Origin: an uncultured Cytophagaceae bacterium
GTDB taxonomy: Bacteria; Bacteroidota; Bacteroidia; Cytophagales; Spirosomataceae
NCBI GenBank assembly: GCA_903960725.1
Contig: CAJCBY010000394.1
Location: 1-5,295 of the forward strand
Length of the DNA: 5,295 nt
Direction: 5' to 3'
Below, piece by piece: positions 1-5,295 of this stretch (position 1 is its first letter; each line of letters starts with the position of its first letter). The notes under the pieces were generated by a model, which worked only from the letters and a program-made list of their open reading frames with translations, searched no databases and was not told where the DNA came from. The position numbers were made by a program, and so were the translations under genes.

Positions 1-101
1 AACTCGGTCGTACTTTGGATAAAGGAATTAATAGGGTGATGAACTAAAGCTTCACGTAATGGGCTAATTTGTTCTTTTAGGCGGTTGATCTGATTACTCA
101 T
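1..101 (-). CDS. Probable DUF3050-family protein, N-terminal fragment
   Basis: An ATG at 101 opens a frame that runs off the left edge, giving 33 complete codons. The protein begins MSNQINRLKEQISPLREALV and continues HHPINSFIQSTTE. This resembles, from memory, the start of Bacteroidota DUF3050 proteins, which have an I-x-PLR-x-x-L-x-x-HP-x-Y-x-x-I pattern before a conserved FMEHHVFAVWDFM stretch that would lie just outside this window. The family has no established function; I believe its helical fold is related to heme oxygenase/TenA proteins. The start lies one base past the xdhC stop (TAAtATG), so it is almost certainly co-transcribed with, and probably translationally coupled to, xdhC. 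The coding call is good because of the spacing and open frame; the family call is tentative because only the N-terminus is visible. Confidence 0.6.
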   Translation of the reverse strand, partial: MSNQINRLKEQISPLREALVHHPINSFIQSTTE

Positions 102-102
102 A

Positions 103-1071
103 TTATTCGTGAATGGCGCGATTCCGTAAACTTAGTCGCTGACCGTTTCTATTATTTTTAGTAGATAAAATTTCTGCCATAATTGAGATTGCAATCTCTT
201 CTGGTCCTTCTGCACCTATATCTAGACCAATAGGTGCCGAAATAGGTAATAGTGTAACTAAATCCTCCTTGAAATGGTTTTGGAGCTTTTCAAATCTTTT
301 CTTGGGTCCTAAAATTCCTACATAAGCTGGTTTACTAGGAGCGGAAAGCAATTTTTCTAAGATCTTCACATCCTTTTCCAAATCGTGCGTCATCATCACC
401 AGAAAATCGGAGGATTGAATAGGCCAAAGATCCTCATAACTAAAACGCTCCTTAACAGTAAGATGCGATGCCATTTTGGACAAAATACCTACCCAATGAA
501 CGCGCCATGCTAACCCATTAGCTTGTTGAATAAATCCCTGCGCGTCAAATTGATTTCCAAACACCCAAACGGTCATTGGTGCTGATAAATATTCGGTGAA
601 GGTATGCTCCGACCAATCACTTACGTGTGAGACAGATGCTTCAAGTAATTCGATTTGAAAACTATCAGAATGATCGGTTTTCAAAGTATGCGCCACATTT
701 CCCTCTAGATGCTTTTCCAGAGCGTCTACAAGCGCATTAATTTGATCTTGAAAAGGATTGATATGAATTTCGATGACACCTTGACAACCTAAACCAATAC
801 CTAAGGCAAATGGATCTTCTTCGCGTGTGTCATAGGTAATCGTTTTGTAAGATTGTGAAAAAAGTGCCAATTGAGCTTTCTTTAAAATATCACCCTCTAA
901 ACAACCACCCGAGATTCCTCCCCACCAGTTTCCATCTTCAGCGATCAGCATTCGAGCTCCTGGACGGCGGTAAGCACTGCCTTCTACGCGAACAACGGTC
1001 GCTAATACAAATTTTAACCCTGACTTTTGCAAGTCCTTTACTTGCTGAATGACTGTATATAGCTCTTTCAT
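103..1071 (-). CDS. xdhC: XdhC/CoxI-family molybdenum hydroxylase maturation protein
   Basis: Proteins of this family bind molybdenum cofactor, promote its sulfuration and help insert it into xanthine dehydrogenase-like enzymes; they are not subunits of the final enzyme. The 322-residue product has the N-terminal XdhC/CoxI domain (about 10-105) with GSAYRRPGARMLI, the cysteine motif GGISGGCLEGD (Cys57), YDTREEDPF and GLGCQG (Cys96). A less conserved linker follows. The C-terminal Rossmann-like domain (about 166-305) shows VWVFGNQFDAQGF, DFLVMMTHD, YVGILGPKKR and IGLDIGAEGPEEIAISI. The nucleotide-binding loop is unusual: FGNQFDA stands where most homologues have FGAGHDA. The start ATG overlaps the desulfurase stop, and a DUF3050-like gene follows one base after the TAA. 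No molybdenum hydroxylase subunits are in view, so the client enzyme is unknown. Family assignment is firm; the exact role is inferred. Confidence 0.9.
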   Translation of the reverse strand: MKELYTVIQQVKDLQKSGLKFVLATVVRVEGSAYRRPGARMLIAEDGNWWGGISGGCLEGDILKKAQLALFSQSYKTITYDTREEDPFALGIGLGCQGVIEIHINPFQDQINALVDALEKHLEGNVAHTLKTDHSDSFQIELLEASVSHVSDWSEHTFTEYLSAPMTVWVFGNQFDAQGFIQQANGLAWRVHWVGILSKMASHLTVKERFSYEDLWPIQSSDFLVMMTHDLEKDVKILEKLLSAPSKPAYVGILGPKKRFEKLQNHFKEDLVTLLPISAPIGLDIGAEGPEEIAISIMAEILSTKNNRNGQRLSLRNRAIHE

Positions 1072-2141
1072 AGAAGTTTGGGTAAATTTTGGGTGAGTAT
1101 TTCACATACACGATCAATATCCTCTTCCGTTGTAAAATAGCCCAAGCTAAATCGACCACTCGCTAACGCATCTTCATCCGAATGACCTATTGCTTTCAAA
1201 ACGTGAGAAGGTAATTCTGTCTTTGCATTACAAGCTGAACCATTTGAAAACGCTAAACCATGTAGAACTTGAAACATGCGTTCCCAATCTGCACCTTTCA
1301 AAGTGAAATTAAGAATAGATGGCACCGAGTTTTCAGGGGAATTAATCAATGGAAAGAAATTAACTAGGCGTTCTTTGGCATGCTGATAAAAAGACGCTTT
1401 AGAAAGCCATTCAGGAATCATCTGTACCGCTTTTGCTAAGCCAACGATTAATGGGACTGGCAAAGTTCCAGGACGTAAACCTCGTTCTTGTCCACCACCA
1501 AACGAGGTAGGCTGCAAAGGAACCCGTGCAATTAAGGCACCAATTCCCTTAGGCCCATATATTTTATGCCCACCGAAACTGATCAAATGAGGTTTTTTAG
1601 TCAAAGTTAGTTTACCTATCGCCTGTGTAGCATCTGAATGAAAGCAAATACCTAAGCGATCACAAATATCCAAAACAGCCTCATAATCTAGAATCGTTCC
1701 TAATTCATTATTTACTAACATCAATGAAACCAACGCTGTATCAGAACGTATGGCACTTTCAAGATCTGCCACATCTAAAAGATAAGTTACTGCCCAGCCT
1801 TCAAATTCTAAGGAATGAAATACCTCTAATACCGCCTTGTGTTCTAAGGAACTTGTGATGAGGTGTCCTTTCGGCTTTCCTTGCAGAAATCCACGTATAG
1901 CTAAATTGATTGATTCCGATGCTCCGGAAGTAAAAATAACTTCAGATGGTTTGACCTGAAAATAGGATGCTATCGTTACACGTGATTGCTCAACTGCTTC
2001 TGCAGCTCTCCAACCATATAAATGAGCTGATGAACCAGCATTACCAAAAACCTCTGTGAAATAGGGGAGCATAGCCGATAAGACCTCCGGGTGAACCGGA
2101 GTCGTCGCTGCATAATCAAGGTAGATCGGCTGATGCATCAT
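1068..2141 (-). CDS. Cysteine desulfurase, IscS/NifS type (class V aminotransferase fold)
   Basis: This PLP enzyme takes sulfur from L-cysteine, leaving alanine and an enzyme-bound persulfide. Numbered from MHQPIYLDYAATTP (356 residues), it has the N-terminal YLDYAATTP motif, the PLP-stacking His100 (SLEHKAV), Asp169 and Gln172 (HSDATQAIGK), the Schiff-base Lys192 (GGHKIYGPKG) and the persulfide Cys303 (SNGSACNAK). The loop after Cys303 is as long as in IscS, which points to group I. It stops soon after FTTEEDIDRV and lacks the long C-terminal tail that IscS uses to dock IscU. A longer frame opens at 2204, but those 21 extra codons run through the rplT terminator, so the ATG at 2141 (357 residues) or the adjacent ATG at 2138 is preferred. 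Its TGA overlaps the xdhC ATG by 4 bases (ATGA), which suggests translational coupling. It could be a general sulfur donor, but the context favours molybdenum cofactor sulfuration. Confidence 0.9.
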   Translation of the reverse strand: MMHQPIYLDYAATTPVHPEVLSAMLPYFTEVFGNAGSSAHLYGWRAAEAVEQSRVTIASYFQVKPSEVIFTSGASESINLAIRGFLQGKPKGHLITSSLEHKAVLEVFHSLEFEGWAVTYLLDVADLESAIRSDTALVSLMLVNNELGTILDYEAVLDICDRLGICFHSDATQAIGKLTLTKKPHLISFGGHKIYGPKGIGALIARVPLQPTSFGGGQERGLRPGTLPVPLIVGLAKAVQMIPEWLSKASFYQHAKERLVNFFPLINSPENSVPSILNFTLKGADWERMFQVLHGLAFSNGSACNAKTELPSHVLKAIGHSDEDALASGRFSLGYFTTEEDIDRVCEILTQNLPKLL

Positions 2142-2145
2142 AGGA

Positions 2146-2153
2146 CAAATATA
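2146..2153 (-). promoter_or_regulatory. Candidate -7 promoter element of the desulfurase-xdhC operon
   Basis: The minus strand reads TATATTTG, an exact match to the Bacteroidota primary sigma -7 consensus TAnnTTTG. The matching -33 TTTG is only approximate: the T-rich terminator loop (TTTTTCG, about 2177-2171) lies at a suitable distance of about 18 bp. A gene needing its own promoter begins right after it. The last G of the element is five bases upstream of the A of the first ATG (2141), so transcription would begin at or next to that codon. Confidence 0.55.
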
Positions 2154-2157
2154 GGCA

Positions 2158-2190
2158 CAAAAAAAAGCCCCGAAAAATTCGAGGCTCTCT
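2158..2190 (-). terminator. Rho-independent terminator after rplT
   Basis: On the minus strand the arms AGCCTCGA (2186-2179) and TCGGGGCT (2173-2166) pair over 8 bp with one G-U. One more A-T pair closes the stem around a 3-nt loop, and a run of eight T (2166-2159) follows directly. The purine-rich sequence before the hairpin can also pair with part of the T-run. It lies about 20 bp past the rplT stop and ends the thrS-infC-rpmI-rplT transcript, separating it from the desulfurase operon. Confidence 0.92.
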
Positions 2191-2207
2191 TTCTGTTTAA
2201 ACAAGAA

Positions 2208-2552
2208 TTACTTCAAGTTCTTCACAACTGCTTTGAAAGCTTCTGGGTGATTCATCGCTAAGTCAGCTAAAACTTTACGATTTAATGTCATTCCAGATTT
2301 ATTGAATTTACCCATGAACGCTGAGTAAGAAAGACCTTCTTGACGAGCTGCTGCATTGATACGTTGGATCCATAAACCACGAAAATCTCTTTTCTTAACT
2401 TTACGATCACGGTATGCGTATTGCAAACCTTTCTCTACTTTGTTTTTTGCTACTGTCCAGACATTTTTTCCGCGACCGTAGAATCCTTTCGCTAACTTAA
2501 GGATTTTCTTTCTTCTAGCTCTTGAGGCTACGTGATTGACACTTCTTGGCAT
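2208..2552 (-). CDS. rplT: 50S ribosomal protein bL20
   Basis: bL20 binds 23S rRNA early in assembly of the large subunit; in E. coli and Bacillus it also represses its own operon by binding mRNA that mimics its rRNA site. The 114-residue product is of normal family length. It shows the long basic N-terminal helix ([30 protein letters not shown], about residues 1-30) and the globular C-terminal part with [24 protein letters not shown] and [10 protein letters not shown]. The ATG at 2552 matches the universal start of the family. It is the last gene of the translation cluster, 83 bp after rpmI, and is followed within about 20 bp by a strong intrinsic terminator. No Shine-Dalgarno sequence is visible; the leader is A-rich. 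Confidence 0.97.
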   Translation of the reverse strand: MPRSVNHVASRARRKKILKLAKGFYGRGKNVWTVAKNKVEKGLQYAYRDRKVKKRDFRGLWIQRINAAARQEGLSYSAFMGKFNKSGMTLNRKVLADLAMNHPEAFKAVVKNLK

Positions 2553-2572
2553 AATTTTTTGTTTTTTGAAAT

Positions 2573-2604
2573 AAGGCGAATCTGTTGATTACTTTTTAGG
2601 CCTT
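2573..2604 (-). promoter_or_regulatory. Weak hairpin in the rpmI-rplT spacer
   Basis: In minus-strand RNA, AAGGC (2604-2600) can pair with GCCUU (2577-2573). Inside it AAUC and GAUU close an AACA loop (2590-2579), leaving a 9-nt bulge on one side and a 1-nt bulge on the other. It lies just before the rplT ribosome entry region, so it could affect rplT translation. The stems are short and it may be chance. Confidence 0.2.
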
Positions 2605-2635
2605 TTTTCTGGTTTAACAATAACTTAAATTCTAA

Positions 2636-2830
2636 TTAAAGACCTAGTAATAAAGTAACTCGGTCCATATCAGATGGGTGAACTAAGGTAGCGTGAACTA
2701 AATTACGCTTTTGCTTAGTCGTTTTTTTAGTTAGGATATGGCTGTGAAATGCGTGTTTACGCTTAATCTTACCAGTTCCCGTTACTTTGAAACGTTTTTT
2801 CGCTCCAGAGTTAGTTTTAATTTTTGGCAT
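2636..2830 (-). CDS. rpmI: 50S ribosomal protein bL35
   Basis: bL35 is a small basic protein of the large ribosomal subunit. The 64-residue product has the usual family length and opens with the signature [14 protein letters not shown], followed by the basic central stretch [20 protein letters not shown] and a short hydrophobic C-terminus. The ATG at 2830 is the only sensible start because the family begins with MPK(I/M)KT. It sits between infC and rplT, the order seen in very many bacteria. The leader is strongly AT-rich with no Shine-Dalgarno sequence. The spacer upstream has a candidate promoter and hairpin (separate entries), so this gene and rplT may be expressed partly independently of thrS-infC. 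Confidence 0.97.
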   Translation of the reverse strand: MPKIKTNSGAKKRFKVTGTGKIKRKHAFHSHILTKKTTKQKRNLVHATLVHPSDMDRVTLLLGL

Positions 2831-2867
2831 TGTTTGATAATTATGTAAAAATTAAATTTTGAAATTT

Positions 2868-2910
2868 GGAATGCAAAAGTAATGAAAATTACCCTATAAT
2901 TCCAGCATCC
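2868..2910 (-). promoter_or_regulatory. Two-part hairpin in the infC-rpmI spacer, candidate bL20/bL35 regulatory element
   Basis: In minus-strand RNA, GGAUGC (2910-2905) pairs with GCAUUCC (2874-2868) as six Watson-Crick pairs around one bulged U. Inside it, GUAAU (2892-2888) and AUUAC (2883-2879) form a second perfect 5-bp stem with a UUUC loop. There is no terminator-like T-run straight after it. In E. coli and Bacillus, bL20 controls its operon through mRNA structures near infC-rpmI or upstream of infC, so a control role is plausible. It overlaps a promoter-like element, so the pairing may be coincidental. Confidence 0.35.
2874..2881 (-). promoter_or_regulatory. Candidate internal -7 promoter element for rpmI-rplT
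   Basis: The minus strand reads TACTTTTG, an exact TAnnTTTG match, 44 bp before the rpmI ATG. A clear -33 TTTG is missing; TGG about 20 bp upstream is the nearest candidate. It would give an AT-rich leader of roughly 40 nt and allow ribosomal protein genes to be made independently of thrS-infC. Confidence 0.35.
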
Positions 2911-2919
2911 GTTTGAAAA

Positions 2920-3480
2920 TTATTTCTTGATGGCCTTAGGGGAGAAGATGATGCTCATCCGCTTACCTTCTAATTTAGGCATATCGTCTGGCTTACCCAC
3001 ATCTTCCAGACCTTTAGCGAAGTTCAATAACAACATTTCGCCACGCTCTTTAAAGACAATTGTTCTACCTACGAAGTGAACATAAGCTTTCACTTTAGCA
3101 CCCTCTTTAAGGAAATTGACCGCATGTTTTAATTTGAAATTGAAATCATGCTCATCGGTATTAGGACCGAAACGAATTTCTTTAATAACTGTTTTCGTTG
3201 CATTTGCCTTGATTTCCTTTTGCTTCTTCTTTTGATCATACTTGAATTTAGCATAATCAATGATCTTACAAACAGGAGGGACTGCTTTAGGAGAAATCTC
3301 CACTAAATCTAAACTCTGTGCATTCGCTAATTCTAACGCTTTCTCAAAAGGATAAACTCCAATCTCAATATTCTCGCCTACTAATCGAACTTCCTCCACA
3401 CCACGTATTAACTGATTAATCCGGTAGGGTTCTTCTTCTCTTCTATTTCCTCTGTAATTGTTATTCGGGCGTAAAGCCAT
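2920..3480 (-). CDS. infC: Translation initiation factor IF-3
   Basis: IF-3 binds the 30S subunit, keeps it apart from the 50S subunit and helps select the correct start codon and initiator tRNA. The 186-residue product has a basic N-terminal extension (about residues 1-18) and an N-terminal domain (about 19-85). The family signature follows: [20 protein letters not shown], then [11 protein letters not shown] in the linker helix (about 59-90). The C-terminal domain (about 95-184) contains [12 protein letters not shown] and ends with [12 protein letters not shown]. The region [15 protein letters not shown] replaces the proteobacterial FRGRE stretch; I recall this form as common in Bacteroidota. 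The start is a plain ATG at 3480, unlike the rare AUU start used for autoregulation in E. coli, and no Shine-Dalgarno sequence precedes it. The gene lies 81 bp after thrS and 89 bp before rpmI. Confidence 0.97.
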   Translation of the reverse strand: MALRPNNNYRGNRREEEPYRINQLIRGVEEVRLVGENIEIGVYPFEKALELANAQSLDLVEISPKAVPPVCKIIDYAKFKYDQKKKQKEIKANATKTVIKEIRFGPNTDEHDFNFKLKHAVNFLKEGAKVKAYVHFVGRTIVFKERGEMLLLNFAKGLEDVGKPDDMPKLEGKRMSIIFSPKAIKK

Positions 3481-3493
3481 AAAATAAAATGGG

Positions 3494-3509
3494 TTTAATA
3501 TATATTAAA
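3494..3509. repeat. 16-bp perfect AT palindrome in the infC leader
   Basis: TTTAATATATATTAAA is its own reverse complement and lies 14 bp before the infC start codon. As RNA it would form only a weak all-A-U hairpin, but it could be a protein site on DNA or an easily melted segment near the ribosome entry site. Its function is unknown. Confidence 0.3.
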
Positions 3510-3511
3510 TC

Positions 3512-3542
3512 GAAAGCTAAATCAAAATTAACGCATTTGCAA
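3512..3542 (-). promoter_or_regulatory. Weak candidate promoter before infC
   Basis: In the 81-bp thrS-infC spacer, the minus strand has TTG (3542-3540), a 20-bp gap and TAGCTTTC (3519-3512), which matches the Bacteroidota TAnnTTTG element except in its last base. No intrinsic terminator follows thrS, so infC is probably also reached by read-through from thrS. AT-rich spacers yield such matches by chance. Confidence 0.25.
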
Positions 3543-3561
3543 GCAAAAAACGCATAAGGTC

Positions 3562-5295
3562 CTATTTTTCATAGGTTAAGGACTGGATTTCTTCTTGCGC
3601 CATCGCGATGAAAGCGTCCAAAGTCATCGATCCCACATCTCCATCACCCTTCTTACGAACGCTGACAATACCCTCTGCTTGTTCTTTTTCTCCCACCACA
3701 ATCATAAACGGAACTTTAGCAATTTCTGCATCCCTGATTTTACGACCCATCTTCTCATTACGGTGATCTACATAACCACGTAAATCTTTTTCTTGTAAAC
3801 GCAGGTATAGTTCATTCGCATAGTCTTCGTATTTCTCAGAAATGGGAAGAACTGCAATTTGATCTGGGGATAACCACAACGGGAAGTTACCCGCTGTATT
3901 TTCAATTAAAATAGCTACAAAACGCTCTAAAGAACCAAATGGTGCCCGGTGAATCATCACTGGACGGTGCTTCATGTTATCCGAACCGGTATATTCTAAT
4001 TCAAAGCGCTGAGGTAACTGATAATCAACCTGAATCGTACCTAATTGCCATTTACGACCTAAGGCATCTTTCACCATAAAGTCCAGCTTAGGACCATAGA
4101 AAGCCGCCTCACCATACTCAATGACAGTAGGAAGACCTTTTGCTGCTGCAGAGCGAATGATAGAAGCTTCCGCGCGATTCCAGTCCTCATCGTTACCGAT
4201 GTACTTTTCTCTATTTTCTTTATCACGTAATGAAACCTGAGCAGAATAGGAGTCAAAACCTAAGGCTTTAAAAACATATAAAACAAGATCAATTACCTTC
4301 ATAAATTCGTCCTCTACTTGATCTGGACGGCAGAAAATATGGGCATCATCTTGAGTAAAGCCTCTCACACGCGTTAGACCATGTAATTCACCACTTTGCT
4401 CGTAGCGATAAACGGTACCAAACTCTGCTAAACGCAAAGGCAAATCCTTGTAGGAGCGGGGTTTCGTCTTGTAGATCTCACAGTGGTGAGGACAATTCAT
4501 CGGTTTTAAGAAGAATTCCTCGTTCTCATCCGGTGTGCGAATCGGCTGGAAGGAATCCTTTCCGTATTTCGCATAGTGCCCAGACGTCACATATAATTCT
4601 TTGCTTGCAATATGAGGAGTTATAACGGGCGAATAACCCGCTCTTACTTGTGCTCGGCGTAAGAAATTTTCGAGACGCTCACGCAATAATGTACCTTTAG
4701 GTAACCACAAAGGTAGACCCATTCCCACTTTTTCAGAGAAGGCGAACAATTCCATTTCCTTACCTAATTTTCGGTGGTCACGGCGTTTTGCTTCTTCTAA
4801 TAGTGTCAAATATTCTTCTAATTCTTTCGCTTTAGGGAAAGTGATCGCATAAATACGAGTTAATTGCTTACGTTTTTCATCACCACGCCAGTACGCACCA
4901 GCGACTGAAAGTAATTTAACGGATTTGATAAATCCCGTGTTAGGAATGTGTGGTCCACGACATAAGTCCGTGAAATTACCTTGGTTATAGAAGGTGATAG
5001 AACCATCAGCTAAACCATCGATTAATTCTAATTTGTATTCATCGCCTTTCTCTTTGAAATAAGAAATGGCATCAGCTTTTGAAACAGACGTACGAACATA
5101 TTCATTCTTCGTGCGCGCTAGTTCGAGCATTTTATCTTCGATTGCTTTGAATTGATCTGAACCAAATTCTTGCTCTCCTAAGTCAATATCGTAATAAAAA
5201 CCGTTTTCAATGGCTGGACCAATACCAAATTTAGTACCCGGGTACAAAGCCTCAATCGCTTCCGCTAATAAGTGAGCAGATGAATGCCAAAAGGT
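3562..5295 (-). CDS. thrS: Threonyl-tRNA synthetase, partial (N-terminus beyond window edge)
   Basis: This is a cytoplasmic class II aminoacyl-tRNA synthetase that charges tRNA-Thr with threonine. The frame stays open to the right edge, giving 577 visible residues. Compared with E. coli ThrRS (642 residues), about 70 N-terminal residues are missing, essentially the TGS domain. The visible part opens inside the editing domain with the HxxxH motif (HSSAH, visible residues 4-8). The partner motif CRGPH follows, with Cys112 and His116. The catalytic core has motif 2 around the [17 protein letters not shown] segment and motif 3 at [10 protein letters not shown]. The three zinc and threonine-binding ligands are present: Cys268 in NCPHH, His319 in DDAH and His449 in IHRAP. 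The C-terminal anticodon-binding domain (from about residue 475) includes [15 protein letters not shown] and ends normally at a TAG codon. An internal TTG at 5247 could be mistaken for a start, but homologous sequence ([16 protein letters not shown]) continues upstream of it. It leads the conserved thrS-infC-rpmI-rplT cluster. Confidence 0.97.
   Translation of the reverse strand, partial: TFWHSSAHLLAEAIEALYPGTKFGIGPAIENGFYYDIDLGEQEFGSDQFKAIEDKMLELARTKNEYVRTSVSKADAISYFKEKGDEYKLELIDGLADGSITFYNQGNFTDLCRGPHIPNTGFIKSVKLLSVAGAYWRGDEKRKQLTRIYAITFPKAKELEEYLTLLEEAKRRDHRKLGKEMELFAFSEKVGMGLPLWLPKGTLLRERLENFLRRAQVRAGYSPVITPHIASKELYVTSGHYAKYGKDSFQPIRTPDENEEFFLKPMNCPHHCEIYKTKPRSYKDLPLRLAEFGTVYRYEQSGELHGLTRVRGFTQDDAHIFCRPDQVEDEFMKVIDLVLYVFKALGFDSYSAQVSLRDKENREKYIGNDEDWNRAEASIIRSAAAKGLPTVIEYGEAAFYGPKLDFMVKDALGRKWQLGTIQVDYQLPQRFELEYTGSDNMKHRPVMIHRAPFGSLERFVAILIENTAGNFPLWLSPDQIAVLPISEKYEDYANELYLRLQEKDLRGYVDHRNEKMGRKIRDAEIAKVPFMIVVGEKEQAEGIVSVRKKGDGDVGSMTLDAFIAMAQEEIQSLTYEK

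Noticed and set aside
855..1052. A 65-codon open frame on the + strand inside xdhC
   Set aside because: It lies wholly antisense to conserved XdhC coding sequence and resembles no protein I know.
938..1159. A 73-codon minus-strand frame across the desulfurase-xdhC junction
   Set aside because: It overlaps two well-supported genes in another frame; the composition is that of a shadow frame.
2142..2204. N-terminal extension of the desulfurase starting at 2204
   Set aside because: The 21 extra codons cover the rplT terminator and promoter-like sequence and precede the conserved family start, so they are unlikely to be translated.
2573..2610. A + strand terminator (AAGGC, loop, GCCTTTTTT)
   Set aside because: It looks like a hairpin plus T-run on the + strand, but no + strand gene precedes it, and the stem is only 5 bp with a long loop.
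3481..3561. A terminator or riboswitch between thrS and infC
   Set aside because: No GC-rich stem followed by a T-run on the minus strand was found; only AT-rich sequence, a weak promoter match and the palindrome.
3595..3783. A 62-codon + strand frame opposite the thrS 3' end
   Set aside because: It is antisense to the conserved anticodon-binding domain of ThrRS, with no recognisable protein features.
4071..4256. A 61-codon minus-strand frame inside thrS
   Set aside because: It is an alternative frame within conserved ThrRS coding sequence.
5245..5247. TTG as the thrS start codon
   Set aside because: The frame continues upstream with conserved editing-domain sequence including the HSSAH motif, so the real start is outside the window.

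Overview
The window reads almost entirely on the minus strand and looks like chromosomal DNA of a member of the Bacteroidota. Reasons: the bases are AT-rich, none of the six visible starts has a Shine-Dalgarno sequence, two intergenic spacers carry matches to the Bacteroidota -7 promoter element TAnnTTTG, and the IF-3 and DUF3050-like proteins resemble members I recall from that phylum. The genus cannot be read from this segment.

Right to left (the direction of transcription), the first block is the conserved translation cluster thrS (3' part, cut by the window edge) - infC - rpmI - rplT. These encode threonyl-tRNA synthetase, initiation factor IF-3 and ribosomal proteins bL35 and bL20. The spacers are 80 to 90 bp. 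The infC-rpmI spacer holds a two-part hairpin that overlaps a good -7 element, so it is a candidate site for internal promotion and/or bL20 autoregulation. A strong Rho-independent terminator follows rplT.

The second block starts immediately after that terminator. It is a tightly packed operon: a short IscS/NifS-type cysteine desulfurase, an XdhC/CoxI-family protein overlapping it by an ATGA junction, and, one base further on, the start of a probable DUF3050 protein that runs off the left edge. In Rhodobacter capsulatus, XdhC binds molybdenum cofactor and receives sulfur with the help of a NifS-type desulfurase (NifS4). The coupled pair here therefore suggests a dedicated Moco sulfuration module for a molybdenum hydroxylase encoded elsewhere. 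The predicted promoter of this operon is squeezed between the terminator T-tract and the start codon, so its mRNA may be leaderless.

The window shows no mobile elements, CRISPR arrays, tRNA or rRNA genes. No stretch over 300 bp lacks a gene. The translation block is ordinary; the points of interest are the desulfurase-XdhC-DUF3050 operon and the compact control regions.
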